The translations under genes and the position numbers were made by a program. A DNA stretch of 64,000 nucleotides from Brachybacterium sp. EE-P12 (GTDB taxonomy: Bacteria; Actinomycetota; Actinomycetes; Actinomycetales; Dermabacteraceae): assembly GCF_003711805.1 (NCBI RefSeq), contig NZ_QXCP01000003.1:186001-250000 (forward strand), written 5' to 3'. Below are positions 44,536-54,289 of this stretch, in pieces. The notes under the pieces are model-generated. The model was not told the origin of the DNA and ran no database searches. It saw nothing but the letters and a program-made list of their open reading frames with translations. How positions within the stretch are numbered: position 1 is the first letter of the stretch; each line of letters begins with the position of its first letter.

Positions 44536-44730
44536 CGACCCCGCCCGCCCCGCCCCGCCTGCCCCGTCTGCCCCGCCTGCCACGCCCCGGCGGCGGCGCT
44601 CCCCGGAGGGCGTGGTCGCCTACGATGCCCGGGAGGGCACGGACGTGCACGCGCGCGGGCCTCGCGGCCGCCGAGCTCACCGGCCCGCTCCCGGGCCCGG
44701 CCACGGAGAACAGCAGCGGGGGAGGAGCAC

Positions 44731-46359
44731 ATGGCGTCGAACGAGGCCCCCGAGCACAGCCGCACCTCCCGCCCCGCCCGCGGCCCCTCCCGCTGGACGG
44801 TGCGCACCCGGGTGCTCTCGACCCTCCTCGCCTTCGTCGCCGGGGGTCTCGCCGTGACGGGCGTGCTCACCTTCGCCGCGCAGTTCCGTGCCCTGGACCA
44901 GCGGGTCGACGCCGAGCTCTGGCAGGAGCACAGCGAGCTCGCCCTGATCGCGAGCTCCACCGAGGCCGACGGCAGCTCCACCTACACCACGGTGGACGGC
45001 CTGCTGCTGCACGCGACGGACTCCGCCGCCCCGTCGGACCACGAGTCGGTCATCGCGATGGTCGACGGGCAGGCCCGGTATCAGCCGCGCCAGCAGGAGT
45101 TCTCGCTGGTGCCGCGGGTCACCGACGACATGTCCGCGACCGAGGCCGCGGCGGTGAAGGAGCAGGCCGAGCTCGTCCGCACCCAGCTCCTGGACGCCCA
45201 GGTGCCCGGGCGCACCGTCATCGTGCCGATGGAGATCGACGACCGGGACCTGCGCGTGCTCATCGCCTCGGTCACGGTCTCGGGAGATGACGCGCAGGGC
45301 GTGTTCGTCGTCGCCAGCGACATCGGCGCCCAGCGGCGCGAGCTGTGGCAGAGCGTCGCGGTCTTCTCCGGCCTGTCGGTGCTGACGCTGCTGCTGGGAG
45401 GCTGGGGCGGCTATGTCGTCACCGGGCGTCTGCTGCGGCCGCTGGAGGACCTCCGCCGCGCCACCGAGCAGGTCACGGTCACCGATCTCGAGCATCGCGT
45501 CCCGGCCACGGGCGGCGACGACATCTCCGCGCTCGCCCAGAACTTCAACCGCATGCTGGAGCGGATCCAGGAGGGCTTCGCCGAGCAGCGCCGCTTCATG
45601 AGCGACGTGGGCCATGAGCTGCGCACCCCGCTGACGATCGTGCGCGGCACCCTCGAGACGACCGACGTCGAGGACCCCGCCGACGTCACCGAGGCGCACG
45701 AGATCGCGGTGGAGGAGCTGGAGCGGATGGGCCGCGTCGTCGGGGACCTCTCCGAGCTGGCCGCCTCGAGCCGCCCCGACTACGTGCGTCCCCGTCCGGT
45801 CGAGCTCGCCGGCCTCACCCGCTCGGCCTTCGCCCGCCTCGAGCACATCGCCGATCGGGACTGGATCCTCTCGCGCAGCGAGGACGTCGTCGCCGACGTC
45901 GACGAGCAGCGGCTCACGCAGGCGGTCGTGCAGCTGGCCGCCAACGCCGTCCGCTTCAGCGACGAGGGGAGCCGGATCTGGTTCGGGGTGGCCCAGGTGC
46001 TCGGGCCGGACGGACCCGAGATCCACTTCAGCGTGCGCGACGAGGGCATGGGCATCGCCGAGGAGGACCAGCGCCGCATCTTCGAGCGCTTCATCCGTGC
46101 CGAGGGCGCCCGCGGCTCCGGTTCCGGGCTGGGCCTGCCGATCGTGCTCGCCATCGCGGAGGGCCACGGCGGGACGGTGCGCCTGCTGTCCTCGCCCGGG
46201 CACGGCTCGACCTTCACGATCGTGCTGCCGCAGTTCAGCGCCCGCGAGCCGGCGGCCGACGGGGACGGGCACGCGGCGAGCAGCGGCCATACTGGTGAGC
46301 GGGAGCCGGGCCTCCCGGAGCACGACACCGACCACGCACCCCGGAGGGAGCACGGATGA
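44731..46359 (+). CDS. Two-component sensor histidine kinase
   Basis: A 542-residue membrane kinase. Helices at about 28-50 and 208-230 flank an external sensor domain of about 155 residues with no recognised fold. A HAMP linker (TGRLLRPLEDLRRATEQV) follows, then the H-box FMSDVGHELRTPLTIVRG with His295. The ATPase domain has LAANAVRFSD, RDEGMGIAEEDQ and GSGLGLPIV. The tail is hydrophilic. gggggaggag precedes the ATG. Its stop overlaps the regulator start (ATGA). Confidence 0.94.
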   Translation: MASNEAPEHSRTSRPARGPSRWTVRTRVLSTLLAFVAGGLAVTGVLTFAAQFRALDQRVDAELWQEHSELALIASSTEADGSSTYTTVDGLLLHATDSAAPSDHESVIAMVDGQARYQPRQQEFSLVPRVTDDMSATEAAAVKEQAELVRTQLLDAQVPGRTVIVPMEIDDRDLRVLIASVTVSGDDAQGVFVVASDIGAQRRELWQSVAVFSGLSVLTLLLGGWGGYVVTGRLLRPLEDLRRATEQVTVTDLEHRVPATGGDDISALAQNFNRMLERIQEGFAEQRRFMSDVGHELRTPLTIVRGTLETTDVEDPADVTEAHEIAVEELERMGRVVGDLSELAASSRPDYVRPRPVELAGLTRSAFARLEHIADRDWILSRSEDVVADVDEQRLTQAVVQLAANAVRFSDEGSRIWFGVAQVLGPDGPEIHFSVRDEGMGIAEEDQRRIFERFIRAEGARGSGSGLGLPIVLAIAEGHGGTVRLLSSPGHGSTFTIVLPQFSAREPAADGDGHAASSGHTGEREPGLPEHDTDHAPRREHG

Positions 46360-47045
46360 GGATCCTGATCGCCGAGGACGAGGCGCGCATCGCCCGCTTC
46401 ATGGAGCGCGGTCTGAAGGCCAACGGCTATGCGACCACCGTGGTGGAGGACGGCATCTCCGCCCTCGATCTCGCCTCCGCCGGCGAGTTCGACCTGCTGA
46501 TCCTCGACGTCGGCCTGCCGCGGATGGACGGCTTCCAGGTCCTGAAGGCGCTGCGCGGCATGGACGTGCAGATCCCGATCCTCATGGTCACCGCCCGCAC
46601 CGGCGTGGAGGACACGGTGAAGGGCCTCGAGGACGGGGCGAACGACTACATCGCCAAGCCCTTCCGCTTCGAGGAGCTGCTGGCGAGAGTGAAGCTGCGG
46701 GCGCGGGAGGCGAGCGCCGGCGCGGGCGCGGTCGGCGCCGACGTGCTCACCCTCGGCGACCTCTCCCTGGACCTCCGCTCCCGCATCGCCCGCTGCACCG
46801 TGGACGGATCGGAGCGCGAGGTGGAGCTGTCCTCGCGGGAGTTCACGATGGCGCGGGTGTTCCTCGAGAACCCGCAGCAGGTCCTCACCCGGGATCTGCT
46901 GCTGTCGAAGGTGTGGGGCTACGACTACGACGGCGCCTCGAACGTGGTGGACGTGTACGTCGGCTACCTGCGCGGCAAGCTCGGCGCGCCGCGTCTGGTG
47001 ACCGTGCGCGGCGCGGGATACAAGCTCGTCGACCCCGCCGCCTGA
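46356..47045 (+). CDS. OmpR/PhoB-family response regulator
   Basis: A 229-residue regulator. The receiver has acidic pair Glu7-Asp8, phospho-acceptor Asp51 (LLILDVGLPRMDGF), Thr in MVTART and Lys in IAKPF. The winged-helix domain (about 130-225) has ELSSREFTMARVFLENPQQVLTRDLLLSKVWGYDYDGASNVVDVYVGYLRGKLG. Co-translated with the kinase. Direct repeats in the next promoter (47105-47133) are a likely target. Confidence 0.95.
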   Translation: MRILIAEDEARIARFMERGLKANGYATTVVEDGISALDLASAGEFDLLILDVGLPRMDGFQVLKALRGMDVQIPILMVTARTGVEDTVKGLEDGANDYIAKPFRFEELLARVKLRAREASAGAGAVGADVLTLGDLSLDLRSRIARCTVDGSEREVELSSREFTMARVFLENPQQVLTRDLLLSKVWGYDYDGASNVVDVYVGYLRGKLGAPRLVTVRGAGYKLVDPAA

Positions 47046-47093
47046 GACCCCCGCCGCCTACGATCGATGGTGATACGTGCAGGTCACGGCCTG

Positions 47094-47133
47094 GATGAGA
47101 GACCTCTCATCGACTCTTCACGACCGTCTCATC
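47094..47133 (+). promoter_or_regulatory. Candidate response-regulator binding repeats
   Basis: TCTCATC at 47105-47111 and again at 47127-47133 (22 bp apart, two helical turns), with a degenerate TCTTCAC between them at 47115-47121. An inverted GATGAGA (47094-47100) forms a perfect 7-bp hairpin with the first. OmpR/PhoB regulators bind such direct repeats of about 11-bp period. Confidence 0.5.
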
Positions 47134-47155
47134 GCGCGCTGGGAGCCTCCCTGCC

Positions 47156-47752
<597 letters not shown>

Positions 47753-47788
47753 GCGCGCACCCCGCTGAACGCGCTCGGCCCGGAGGGC

Positions 47789-48577
47789 TCAGGCGGGCAC
47801 GCCGAGGCGCGCGAAGGCGTTGCGGAAGATCGTCAGCCCGTCCAGGCCCGGCATCTTCTGCACCCGCTTGTCGAGCTTGTCGAGCTCCCCGCCCTGATGG
47901 GCGAAGAGATGGTTCATCACGTGGCGCACCTCGGACTCGTCCATCATCCCGCTGCCCACCGGCTTCCACACCTTCGACATCACCAGGCGCACGAGCTTCT
48001 TCGCCGAGTTCGACGCCTCCAGGTGCTTGCGGGCCGAGGTCGTGTAGAAGGCGACGTGCCGGGTCTCCTGCTGCGCGATGCGCTTGAGCAGCGGGGACAG
48101 CGCCGGATGGTCGGTCATCGCGGAGAGCCGGCGGTAGGCCGCCACGGCCGAGAGCTCGTTGGCCGCGCCCCACACCATGTGCACGGCGACGAAGTCGGTG
48201 CCGGCGAGGTTGGTCAGCGCGGACTGCTTGAACGGGCCCAGTGCCTCGCGCCAGCCGAGCTTGACCCGCTTGGCCTTGACCTCGTCGTAGTCGACGACGA
48301 TGCCGTGGCGCTCGAGCACCTTCGCCAGCGCCTCGCCGTGCCAGAACTCCTCGCGGTTCCACATGGTCATGAAGCCGCCCGCCTCCTCCTCGCGGTGGGA
48401 GGGGGTCACCAGCAGGTCCCGCAGGAAGCAGGAGGTGTGGTACTCGACGTCGCACATGTAGCGCAGGGAGCGCAGGGTCGGCGCGTCCAGCGGCTGGGAC
48501 TCGAAGGTGTCGAAGTCGAGGTCCTCGTACTTCACGGGCACCGAGGTCTCGGCGAACTGATCGATGTCGAAGGCCAT
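47789..48577 (-). CDS. Ferritin-like diiron protein
   Basis: A 262-residue, mostly helical protein with the full ligand pattern of diiron oxygenases. These are Glu45 (DVEYHTS), Glu77 and His80 (REEFWHGE), Glu141 (AANELSAV), and Glu171 and His174 (QQETRHVAFY). This E...ExxH...E...ExxH arrangement is like acyl-ACP desaturases and AurF-type N-oxygenases; which reaction it performs is not clear. ATG 48577 has ggag 6 nt upstream. It starts 1 bp after the stop of its paralogue. Confidence 0.82.
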   Translation of the reverse strand: MAFDIDQFAETSVPVKYEDLDFDTFESQPLDAPTLRSLRYMCDVEYHTSCFLRDLLVTPSHREEEAGGFMTMWNREEFWHGEALAKVLERHGIVVDYDEVKAKRVKLGWREALGPFKQSALTNLAGTDFVAVHMVWGAANELSAVAAYRRLSAMTDHPALSPLLKRIAQQETRHVAFYTTSARKHLEASNSAKKLVRLVMSKVWKPVGSGMMDESEVRHVMNHLFAHQGGELDKLDKRVQKMPGLDGLTIFRNAFARLGVPA

Positions 48578-48578
48578 G

Positions 48579-49532
48579 TCACGCTCCGGTACGAGGCAGG
48601 GAGAGCAGGTGGGGATCGGGAAGGTCGGGCCCGGGCAGCAGCCGGGTGATCTCCCACCGGGCGCTGCGCAGCGCGGCACGGTCGCGCGGGTCCGCGCCGA
48701 GCACCTGCAGCGCGGCGTCGAGATCCGGGTCCGGCACCCCGCCGCCGTGCAGCGGGGAGCCCGTGGCGAGCACGAGGCGCGCGGTCAGGGCCTCGCGCGC
48801 GGAGCGGGTGATGCGGCCGATCGCCTCCGCGACGAAGAAGTCCCGGGCCGCCTCGTGACGTGCCCGCACGGTGCGGACCACCCGCTCGGCCTCTCCGCCG
48901 AGCCGCCGGGCGACCGCGTCGAGGCCGCCCATGAGCGAGGCCTCCTGGATCGCCATGCGCGCCATGTGACCGGCCGCGATCGCCTCCCCGGCGGCCGCGT
49001 TCCACAGCGGGGTCAGCAGCGGCTGGACCCGGTCCACGTGCACGCGCCGCAGCACCGCCGACGGCGAGGGGCGCCGCCCCGGCTCCGGCCGCTCCACCGG
49101 GTCGTCGCCCGTGAGCAGGTCGCGCAGGGCGCGGCCCTGCCAGTGCCGGTCCACGAGCCAGGTGGCGAGGAAGGCGGTGATCCGGGCCTCGTTCGCGGTG
49201 ACGGTCGCGAGCATCATCCGGGACTCGGCCAGTGCCGAGGACTCCAGGCGCTGCAGCATCCCGAGCGCGAGCCGCTCCGCAGCGCGCAGCGGCTCCTGGG
49301 AGGCGTGCAGCGCGGAGTCCACCGGCAGCCGGGAGGTGCCCCGGCGCACATAGGCCGCGACGTCGAAGTCGGTGAGCAGGGCGGGGGTGATCGTCTCGTC
49401 GAAGTGGAGGTGGCCGGCGAAGCGGCCGGCGCGCGGCATCGACGCGTGCGGATCGGGCGAGGGGCCGGTGGCGCTCCCTCCCCTGGCGTCGTCGGACGAG
49501 GCCGACGGGTCCGCGGCGAGGTCGACGGTCAC
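48579..49532 (-). CDS. Paralogue of the diiron protein lacking the metal ligands
   Basis: A 317-residue helical protein. FLATWLVDRHWQGRALRDLL (121-140) lines up with FMTMWNREEFWHGEALAKVL of the downstream protein, but Glu becomes Arg129 and His becomes Gln132. The later ExxH is also gone (GGEAERVVRT). Thus the fold is probably kept and the iron site lost, suggesting a structural partner or regulatory subunit. The N-terminal 35 residues are disordered. GTG 49532 with gagagagg upstream. First gene of the two-gene operon. Confidence 0.68.
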   Translation of the reverse strand: MTVDLAADPSASSDDARGGSATGPSPDPHASMPRAGRFAGHLHFDETITPALLTDFDVAAYVRRGTSRLPVDSALHASQEPLRAAERLALGMLQRLESSALAESRMMLATVTANEARITAFLATWLVDRHWQGRALRDLLTGDDPVERPEPGRRPSPSAVLRRVHVDRVQPLLTPLWNAAAGEAIAAGHMARMAIQEASLMGGLDAVARRLGGEAERVVRTVRARHEAARDFFVAEAIGRITRSAREALTARLVLATGSPLHGGGVPDPDLDAALQVLGADPRDRAALRSARWEITRLLPGPDLPDPHLLSLPRTGA

Positions 49533-49614
49533 CTTCCACCTCTCTCTCGGGATGTGCGGGATCGTGGCGCGGGAACGATGCGGGAGGCCGCACCTCTGCG
49601 GAGCGACCCGGACC

Positions 49615-49620
49615 AGTGTA
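49615..49620 (-). promoter_or_regulatory. -10 (TACACT) of the ferritin-like operon
   Basis: TACACT on the minus strand, about 80 bp before the GTG at 49532. The -35 position reads GGACAT within a further CGGACAT sequence. Confidence 0.45.
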
Positions 49621-49678
49621 CGGAGAGGACCTGGTCGATGTCCGGGACGGGCCCCAGGTGGCATGATGCCCGACTTGG

Positions 49679-49684
49679 TAGGTT
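49679..49684 (+). promoter_or_regulatory. -10 (TAGGTT) of a leaderless promoter
   Basis: TAnnnT match ending 7 nt before the GTG at 49692; no ribosome-binding site is present. Confidence 0.45.
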
Positions 49685-49691
49685 TCCTGCT

Positions 49692-51434
49692 GTGATGACC
49701 TCTGGTGCCGCCTCGCTGCCGGTGCCGGGCGATGACCGCGCCGGGCGGGACCTGCCCGGACCCGAGCAGCTCCGCCTCGCGCTGCGTCCGGCGGAGCTCC
49801 CGCTCGCGCATCCGCGCGACGTCGGCCGGGCCGCCGCCCGGGTGAGCGATCTCATCTCGGCCGGTCGCCTGGACGAGGCGCGGCACCTCGCTGGGGAGTT
49901 CCGACGACGCCCCGCCCGCCCGACGGAGCGGGCGGCGCTGCTGCGCGCTGCCCTGAGAGCCGCGGACTCCGCGCAGGTCGAGAGCGACGCCGCCGATCTG
50001 GTCTCCCTCTACCACCGCAGCGGGTGCACCGAGCAGGCGGCCGCCGTCGTGCAGGTGCTGCTCGAGCGCGGTCCGATCGCCGAGGCGCCCTCCTCGCGGG
50101 GCCGACGGCGCGGCGAGGCCGCACGGGCCTCCGCCCCGATGCTCGCCGTCGTGCGCGCCCTCGAGCAGAGCGCGCTGCCCGGTCCCGACGGGGGCGAAGC
50201 CGGCACCGTCGATCCGCGCCTGGCCGTGGCACGCCTGCGCGCCGCCCTCGCCGCGCTGCCCCAGGTGCGGGAGCAGCTGCTCGAGGATCCCGAGCGGGAG
50301 CTGCGCCTGCGCCTGGCGCAGGCGCTCGAGGCCGTGGGCGACACGAGCGGCGCCACCAGCCAGGCCCTGGACGTGCTCGAGCTGACCGAGCAGCAGGCGG
50401 CGGAGACCGGCACGGCCCCCGCGGACCCGTGGCGCCTGGACACCGGCGCGCACGCCGTGCTCGCCCGCACCCTGGGCAGGGAACGGCCCGTGCCCGCCGT
50501 CCATCACGCGCTCGAGGCGCTCGGCGCGCTCGCCGACGTCGAGGACCCGCCGCTGCGGGTCGGGCTGATCACCTCCCTGCTGCAGGCCCTCATGGCGGCG
50601 GGGGCGACGGACCTCGCCGGACTCACCGCCGGGCGGCTGCTCTCCCTGCAGCGCACCGTCGCGCAGGACCGGCTGCGGACCGGACCGCTGCTGGCCGTCG
50701 CCGCACAGCGCGTCCAGGCCGAGAGCTACGAGGAGGCGTGGGTGCCGCTCGAGCAGGCCCGCACCCTCGCCCGCGAGCAGCGCGACCACCGCTGCCTCCT
50801 CGAGGCGGCGCGCCTGGCCGCGAGCATCCACGAGCGCACCGGCGACCTGGCCTCCTCCCTCGGCGAGCTGCAGCGCCTCGCCGCCGTGGCGCGCTGGCTC
50901 GTCGACGACCTCGACACCCCTCGCGCCGAGCGGTCCGAGCTGCTTCGCACCGAGCTGAACGCGAACTCGCTGGCGATGCGCCGGGCGCTGGACCTCGGCC
51001 GCTCCGGGGCGGTCCACGTCGCGGCGCGGGAGATCGAGCGCCGCACCCGCCCCGACGCGGGCTGGGACCTGCCGCCCGAGCTGCTGTGGGACCATCTCGT
51101 CGACGCCCGCGTGGGAGCGCTGATCGCCGTCGGCGACGCCCTCGCCCGGGGCGCGGAGGGGGTCGACGCGGCCGGCTACGAGACGCGACGGCGCGAGGCG
51201 CTCGAGGCGATCGGGCGGATGCCCGAGGGGCATGACGCCCGGGCCCGCTACTGGGCCGCCTATCTCGATGACCGCCACGCCGAGCTGCTCGCCCGACGCG
51301 GCGAGACCGCCGCCGCGTGTCGCGCCGCCCGGCGCGCCCGCGATGCGTATGCGGCGCTCGGCCTGGACGAGGACGCCGACCGCATGGCCGGGCTGCTCGT
51401 CGACGCGCAGCCCGGCGGTGACCGCCCGGGCTGA
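49692..51434 (+). CDS. Large helical-repeat (TPR-like) protein of unknown function
   Basis: A 580-residue soluble protein made of paired helices in the TPR style: AAARVSDLISAGRLDEARHLAGEF, LVSLYHRSGCTEQAAAVVQVLLE, LRLRLAQALEAVGDTSGATSQALDVLEL and RLAASIHERTGDLASSLGELQRLAAVA. No enzyme motif or membrane segment is seen. Such proteins are often scaffolds or parts of transcription regulators, but no DNA-binding domain is present. The start is GTG 49692 (leaderless pattern) or the adjacent ATG 49695. It converges with the decarboxylase gene. Confidence 0.72.
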   Translation: MMTSGAASLPVPGDDRAGRDLPGPEQLRLALRPAELPLAHPRDVGRAAARVSDLISAGRLDEARHLAGEFRRRPARPTERAALLRAALRAADSAQVESDAADLVSLYHRSGCTEQAAAVVQVLLERGPIAEAPSSRGRRRGEAARASAPMLAVVRALEQSALPGPDGGEAGTVDPRLAVARLRAALAALPQVREQLLEDPERELRLRLAQALEAVGDTSGATSQALDVLELTEQQAAETGTAPADPWRLDTGAHAVLARTLGRERPVPAVHHALEALGALADVEDPPLRVGLITSLLQALMAAGATDLAGLTAGRLLSLQRTVAQDRLRTGPLLAVAAQRVQAESYEEAWVPLEQARTLAREQRDHRCLLEAARLAASIHERTGDLASSLGELQRLAAVARWLVDDLDTPRAERSELLRTELNANSLAMRRALDLGRSGAVHVAAREIERRTRPDAGWDLPPELLWDHLVDARVGALIAVGDALARGAEGVDAAGYETRRREALEAIGRMPEGHDARARYWAAYLDDRHAELLARRGETAAACRAARRARDAYAALGLDEDADRMAGLLVDAQPGGDRPG

Positions 51435-51467
51435 CCGCGTCCGCAGGCGGCCGGCTGTCGGACGCGG
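51435..51467. terminator. Hairpin between convergent genes
   Basis: ccgcgtccg (51435-51443) and cggacgcgg (51459-51467) form a perfect 9-bp stem with a 15-nt loop, directly after the stop codon of the helical-repeat gene and 13 bp from the end of the convergent decarboxylase gene. Confidence 0.6.
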
Positions 51468-51479
51468 GTGGCGGGGCGG

Positions 51480-52982
51480 TCAGCTCCCGTCGGCCTCGCG
51501 CATCGTCGACTCGAGCACAGCGATCACCGCGTCCGGGTCCGTCGCCGGGTTCACGAAGGCGAGCCGCAGCGCGATCTCCCCGCGGAACGCGGTGGGCAGG
51601 CACAGGATCGTCCCCTCCCGCGCCAGACGCTGCGACCAGCGTCGGTACTCGGCCGGCGTCCAGCCGGGCCGACGGAACACCACCACCGACAGCTCGGGCT
51701 CCATCAGCAGCTCGAGATGGTCGCTCGCCGCGATCGCGTCGGCGACGGTGCGGGCCGAGGCCAGGCAGCGGTCCACCGCGGCGGCGTAGGCGGAGGTGCC
51801 GTGCGTGGCCAGCGAGTACCACAGCGGCAGGCCGCGGGTGCGGCGGGAGAGATGGGCGGCGAGGTCCGAGGGGTTGGACTCGCCGCGGTCGATCGAGTCG
51901 AGATAGGCGGCGTGCTGGGAATGGGCGGCGGCGGCCGGGCGCGGGTCCCGGTACAGCAGCGCGCAGCAGTCGTAGGGCGCGAACAGCCATTTGTGCGGGT
52001 CCACGATGAAGGAGTCGGCCCGGTCGATCCCCGCGAAGCGCTCCCGCGCGGTCCTCGAGGTGAGCGCCGCCCCGCCGTAGGCGCCGTCCACGTGCACCCA
52101 GGCCCCGTGGCGGTGGGCGACCTCGACCACCGAGGCGATGTCGTCGATGATCCCCGCGTTGGTGGTGCCGCCGGAGGCGACCACGGCGCAGATCCTGGGG
52201 TCCTCGGCCAGGAGCGGCTCGAGCGCCGCGCCGGTGAGATGGCCGCGGTCGTCCACCGGGACCGTCACCACGTCCATGTCCAGCAGGCGTGCGGCCGAGG
52301 CGACCGAGGAGTGCGCGGTCGAGGCGCAGGCCAGCGCCCAGCCGCCCTCGGGACGACGGCCCCGCTCGCGCAGGGCGTGGTCGCGGGCGGTGGCGAGCGC
52401 GGAGAGGTTGCCCTGGGTGCCGCCCGAGACGAACACCCCGGCCGCGTCCGCCGGCCAGCCCAGCAGGTCGGCGAGCCAGCGCAGCACCTGGTTCTCCGCG
52501 AAGATCGCCCCGGCGCCGTTCTCCCACACCCCGCCGAAGACGTTCGCGGCCGAGACCACCGTGTCGAAGGCGACCGCGGCCCGGGTGGGCGCGGCGGGGA
52601 TGTAGGCGAGGTTCATCGGGTCCTCGGCGGAGCGGGTCGCCGGCAGCAGCACCTCGTCGAACAGCTCCATCGCGCGGGCGGCGCCGATGCCGTCCGCGGT
52701 GATGGTCGCGCCGACCTCGGCCTGCAGCTCTTCGGCGCTGCGCGCGGTGGTCTTCGGATCGGTGGCGACCGTGGTGTGCGAGGCGGCCCAGCGCAGGGCG
52801 AGGCTCACCGCCTCGCGCTCGTCGCCCCAGATCTCCGAGGGCTCGCGGTGGCGCTGCAGCGCATCCGAGGCGCGGGAGAAGGCGGAGTCCTCCGGGGTGG
52901 GTGTGCCGCCCGCCGGTGCCGGGGCGCCGGTAGCGGGGGATGGGGACTGGGGCTGCACGGAGTCCGGGATCACGTCCCGCAT
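51480..52982 (-). CDS. Group II PLP-dependent decarboxylase (aromatic/acidic amino acid type)
   Basis: A 500-residue fold-type I decarboxylase. VSGGTQGNLSALATARDHAL, TAHSSVASAARLLDM (stacking His), GTTNAGIIDDI, WVHVDGAYGGAAL (PLP Asp) and FIVDPHKWLFAPYDC with the Schiff-base Lys331 identify the family. ENQVLRWLADLLGWP and SNPSDLAAHLSRRTRGL are also typical. Substrate could be tyrosine, DOPA, glutamate, diaminobutyrate or aspartate; sequence alone does not decide. The first 35 residues are Pro/Ala-rich. Monocistronic. Confidence 0.9.
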   Translation of the reverse strand: MRDVIPDSVQPQSPSPATGAPAPAGGTPTPEDSAFSRASDALQRHREPSEIWGDEREAVSLALRWAASHTTVATDPKTTARSAEELQAEVGATITADGIGAARAMELFDEVLLPATRSAEDPMNLAYIPAAPTRAAVAFDTVVSAANVFGGVWENGAGAIFAENQVLRWLADLLGWPADAAGVFVSGGTQGNLSALATARDHALRERGRRPEGGWALACASTAHSSVASAARLLDMDVVTVPVDDRGHLTGAALEPLLAEDPRICAVVASGGTTNAGIIDDIASVVEVAHRHGAWVHVDGAYGGAALTSRTARERFAGIDRADSFIVDPHKWLFAPYDCCALLYRDPRPAAAAHSQHAAYLDSIDRGESNPSDLAAHLSRRTRGLPLWYSLATHGTSAYAAAVDRCLASARTVADAIAASDHLELLMEPELSVVVFRRPGWTPAEYRRWSQRLAREGTILCLPTAFRGEIALRLAFVNPATDPDAVIAVLESTMREADGS

Positions 52983-53110
52983 CGTCGCATGCGTTCGGCG
53001 AGCGGGAGGACAGGACGGTCCGTCCCGCCCGCGCCATCCCCACGTGCCCGGCCCTGACAGCGCAGGCCTCCCTGCCGTACCGTGGAGACACCGACCGGAA
53101 GGTGACCGCC

Positions 53111-53449
53111 ATGCCCACCGGAACAGGCGGCAGCCCCGCGGAGCACGTCCACGGGCCCGAGGAGACCATCGCCGTGCGGGACAACACCGCCGCGCGACGC
53201 TACGAGGCGGTCCGGGGCGGGCAGGTCGTCGGGATCATGATCTACGAGCGCACGCGGCGCCGGATCGATCTGGTCCACACCGTCACCGATCCCGAGCACC
53301 GCGGCGAGGGCGTCGCCTCCGTCCTCGTGCGCACCGTCCTCGCCGAGGCGCGGGCCGCGACCCTCCCTGTCCTCGTGATCTGCCCCTTCATCGAGAGCTG
53401 GCTCCAGCGGCACCCCGAGCAGACCGACATCGTCATCGCCGAGGACTGA
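53111..53449 (+). CDS. Small YjdJ-type GNAT N-acetyltransferase
   Basis: A 112-residue single-domain protein of the short GNAT branch. RYEAVRGGQVVGIMIYERTRRRIDLVHTVTDPEHRGEGVASVLVRTVLAEARA contains the shortened acetyl-CoA loop (HRGEGVA). VLVICPFIESWLQRHPE is the family's C-terminal signature with its conserved Cys. Targets are unknown. ATG 53111 has ggaagg upstream. A TACCGT hexamer at 53078-53083 could be its promoter. Confidence 0.85.
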   Translation: MPTGTGGSPAEHVHGPEETIAVRDNTAARRYEAVRGGQVVGIMIYERTRRRIDLVHTVTDPEHRGEGVASVLVRTVLAEARAATLPVLVICPFIESWLQRHPEQTDIVIAED

Positions 53450-53510
53450 GCGACCGGGCGCCGCTGCACGGCACCCCCATCCCGCCGCACGTCACCCCCA
53501 CCCCGCCGCC

Positions 53511-53586
53511 TGGTCATGTGGTGGCGCAGGGCGTCCCCGTACGCCTATATAGGCGTACGGGGACGCCACACGCCAGTACCTGACCA
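53511..53586. repeat. 76-bp quasi-palindromic repeat, copy 2
   Basis: Starts tggtca and ends tgacca, like copy 1. The centre is a near-perfect palindrome around tatata (arms gtccccgtacgccta and its complement). Its reverse complement aligns with copy 1 without gaps. It fills the middle of the 223-bp gap between the GNAT and DinB genes. Confidence 0.88.
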
Positions 53587-53660
53587 TGGAAGGGCTGCCC
53601 GCCGCGCGCAGGACAGCAGTGCCCGCCCCGGGACCGCGGGCGTTCCGGCGCGGGAACGAG

Positions 53661-53666
53661 TACCGT
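53661..53666 (+). promoter_or_regulatory. -10 (TACCGT) of a leaderless promoter for the DinB gene
   Basis: TACCGT, 6 nt (ctcctc), ATG at 53673. This spacing decides the start over the ATG at 53586, which lies in the end of the 76-bp repeat. Confidence 0.6.
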
Positions 53667-53672
53667 CTCCTC

Positions 53673-54182
53673 ATGGACGCCCTCGTTCTGCTCCGAGACC
53701 TCGCCTCCCGCCCGCGTCATGCCGCCGACGCCCTGCGCGGCCGACTGGATCCCGCCGTGCTCGCGGCCCATCCGGGAGGGCACCCGAACTCCGTGGCCTG
53801 GCTGCTGTGGCACACCGGGCGCGAGATCGACGCGCAGCTTGCCGCGCTGACCGGCGAGGACGAGGTGTGGGAGACCCGCGGCATCGCGAAGCAGCTCGGC
53901 CTCGGGGAGGAGGGCGCCGCGGTGGGCTACGGCCACACGCCGGAGCAGGCCCGCGCGATCGAGGTGACCGACGGCGAGGCGCTGCTGGACTACGTCGAGG
54001 CGGCCCTCGACGCGTTCGACTTCCACCTCGCCGGGGTCACCTTCGCCGATCTCGACGACATCGTCGACGAGGCCTGGGACCCGCCCGTCACGCGCGCCGC
54101 GCGCCTGGTGAGCATCCTCGACGACGCGATCCAGCACCTCGCCCAGGCCGCCTACGTGCTCGGGATGCCTCAGCGCGGCTGA
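53673..54182 (+). CDS. DinB/MDMPI-family protein
   Basis: A 169-residue four-helix protein of the DinB superfamily, which includes mycothiol-dependent enzymes with a three-His metal site. HPNSVAWLLWHTGREIDAQLAALTG supplies the first His; DDAIQHLAQAAYVLGM supplies the last. The usual middle His near 115-125 is not obvious, so the metal site may be incomplete. Actinobacteria use such proteins for thiol transfer, but no substrate is indicated here. Transcribed towards dnaB, which has its own promoter. Confidence 0.82.
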   Translation: MDALVLLRDLASRPRHAADALRGRLDPAVLAAHPGGHPNSVAWLLWHTGREIDAQLAALTGEDEVWETRGIAKQLGLGEEGAAVGYGHTPEQARAIEVTDGEALLDYVEAALDAFDFHLAGVTFADLDDIVDEAWDPPVTRAARLVSILDDAIQHLAQAAYVLGMPQRG

Positions 54183-54289
54183 AAGCGGTCGGGTACGGCC
54201 GCAGGCGGTGACGGCCCTGACCTCTCCTCCCCATCGCCGCGCCGTCCCCGCGCCGCGAGGATCACGTCCCGCCCGTCCGTCGGACTTCC

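Noticed and set aside
53586..53672. DinB protein starting at ATG 53586
   Set aside because: The ATG is the last few bases of the 76-bp repeat and lies before the TACCGT hexamer; the leaderless ATG 53673 begins at the usual DinB N-terminus.
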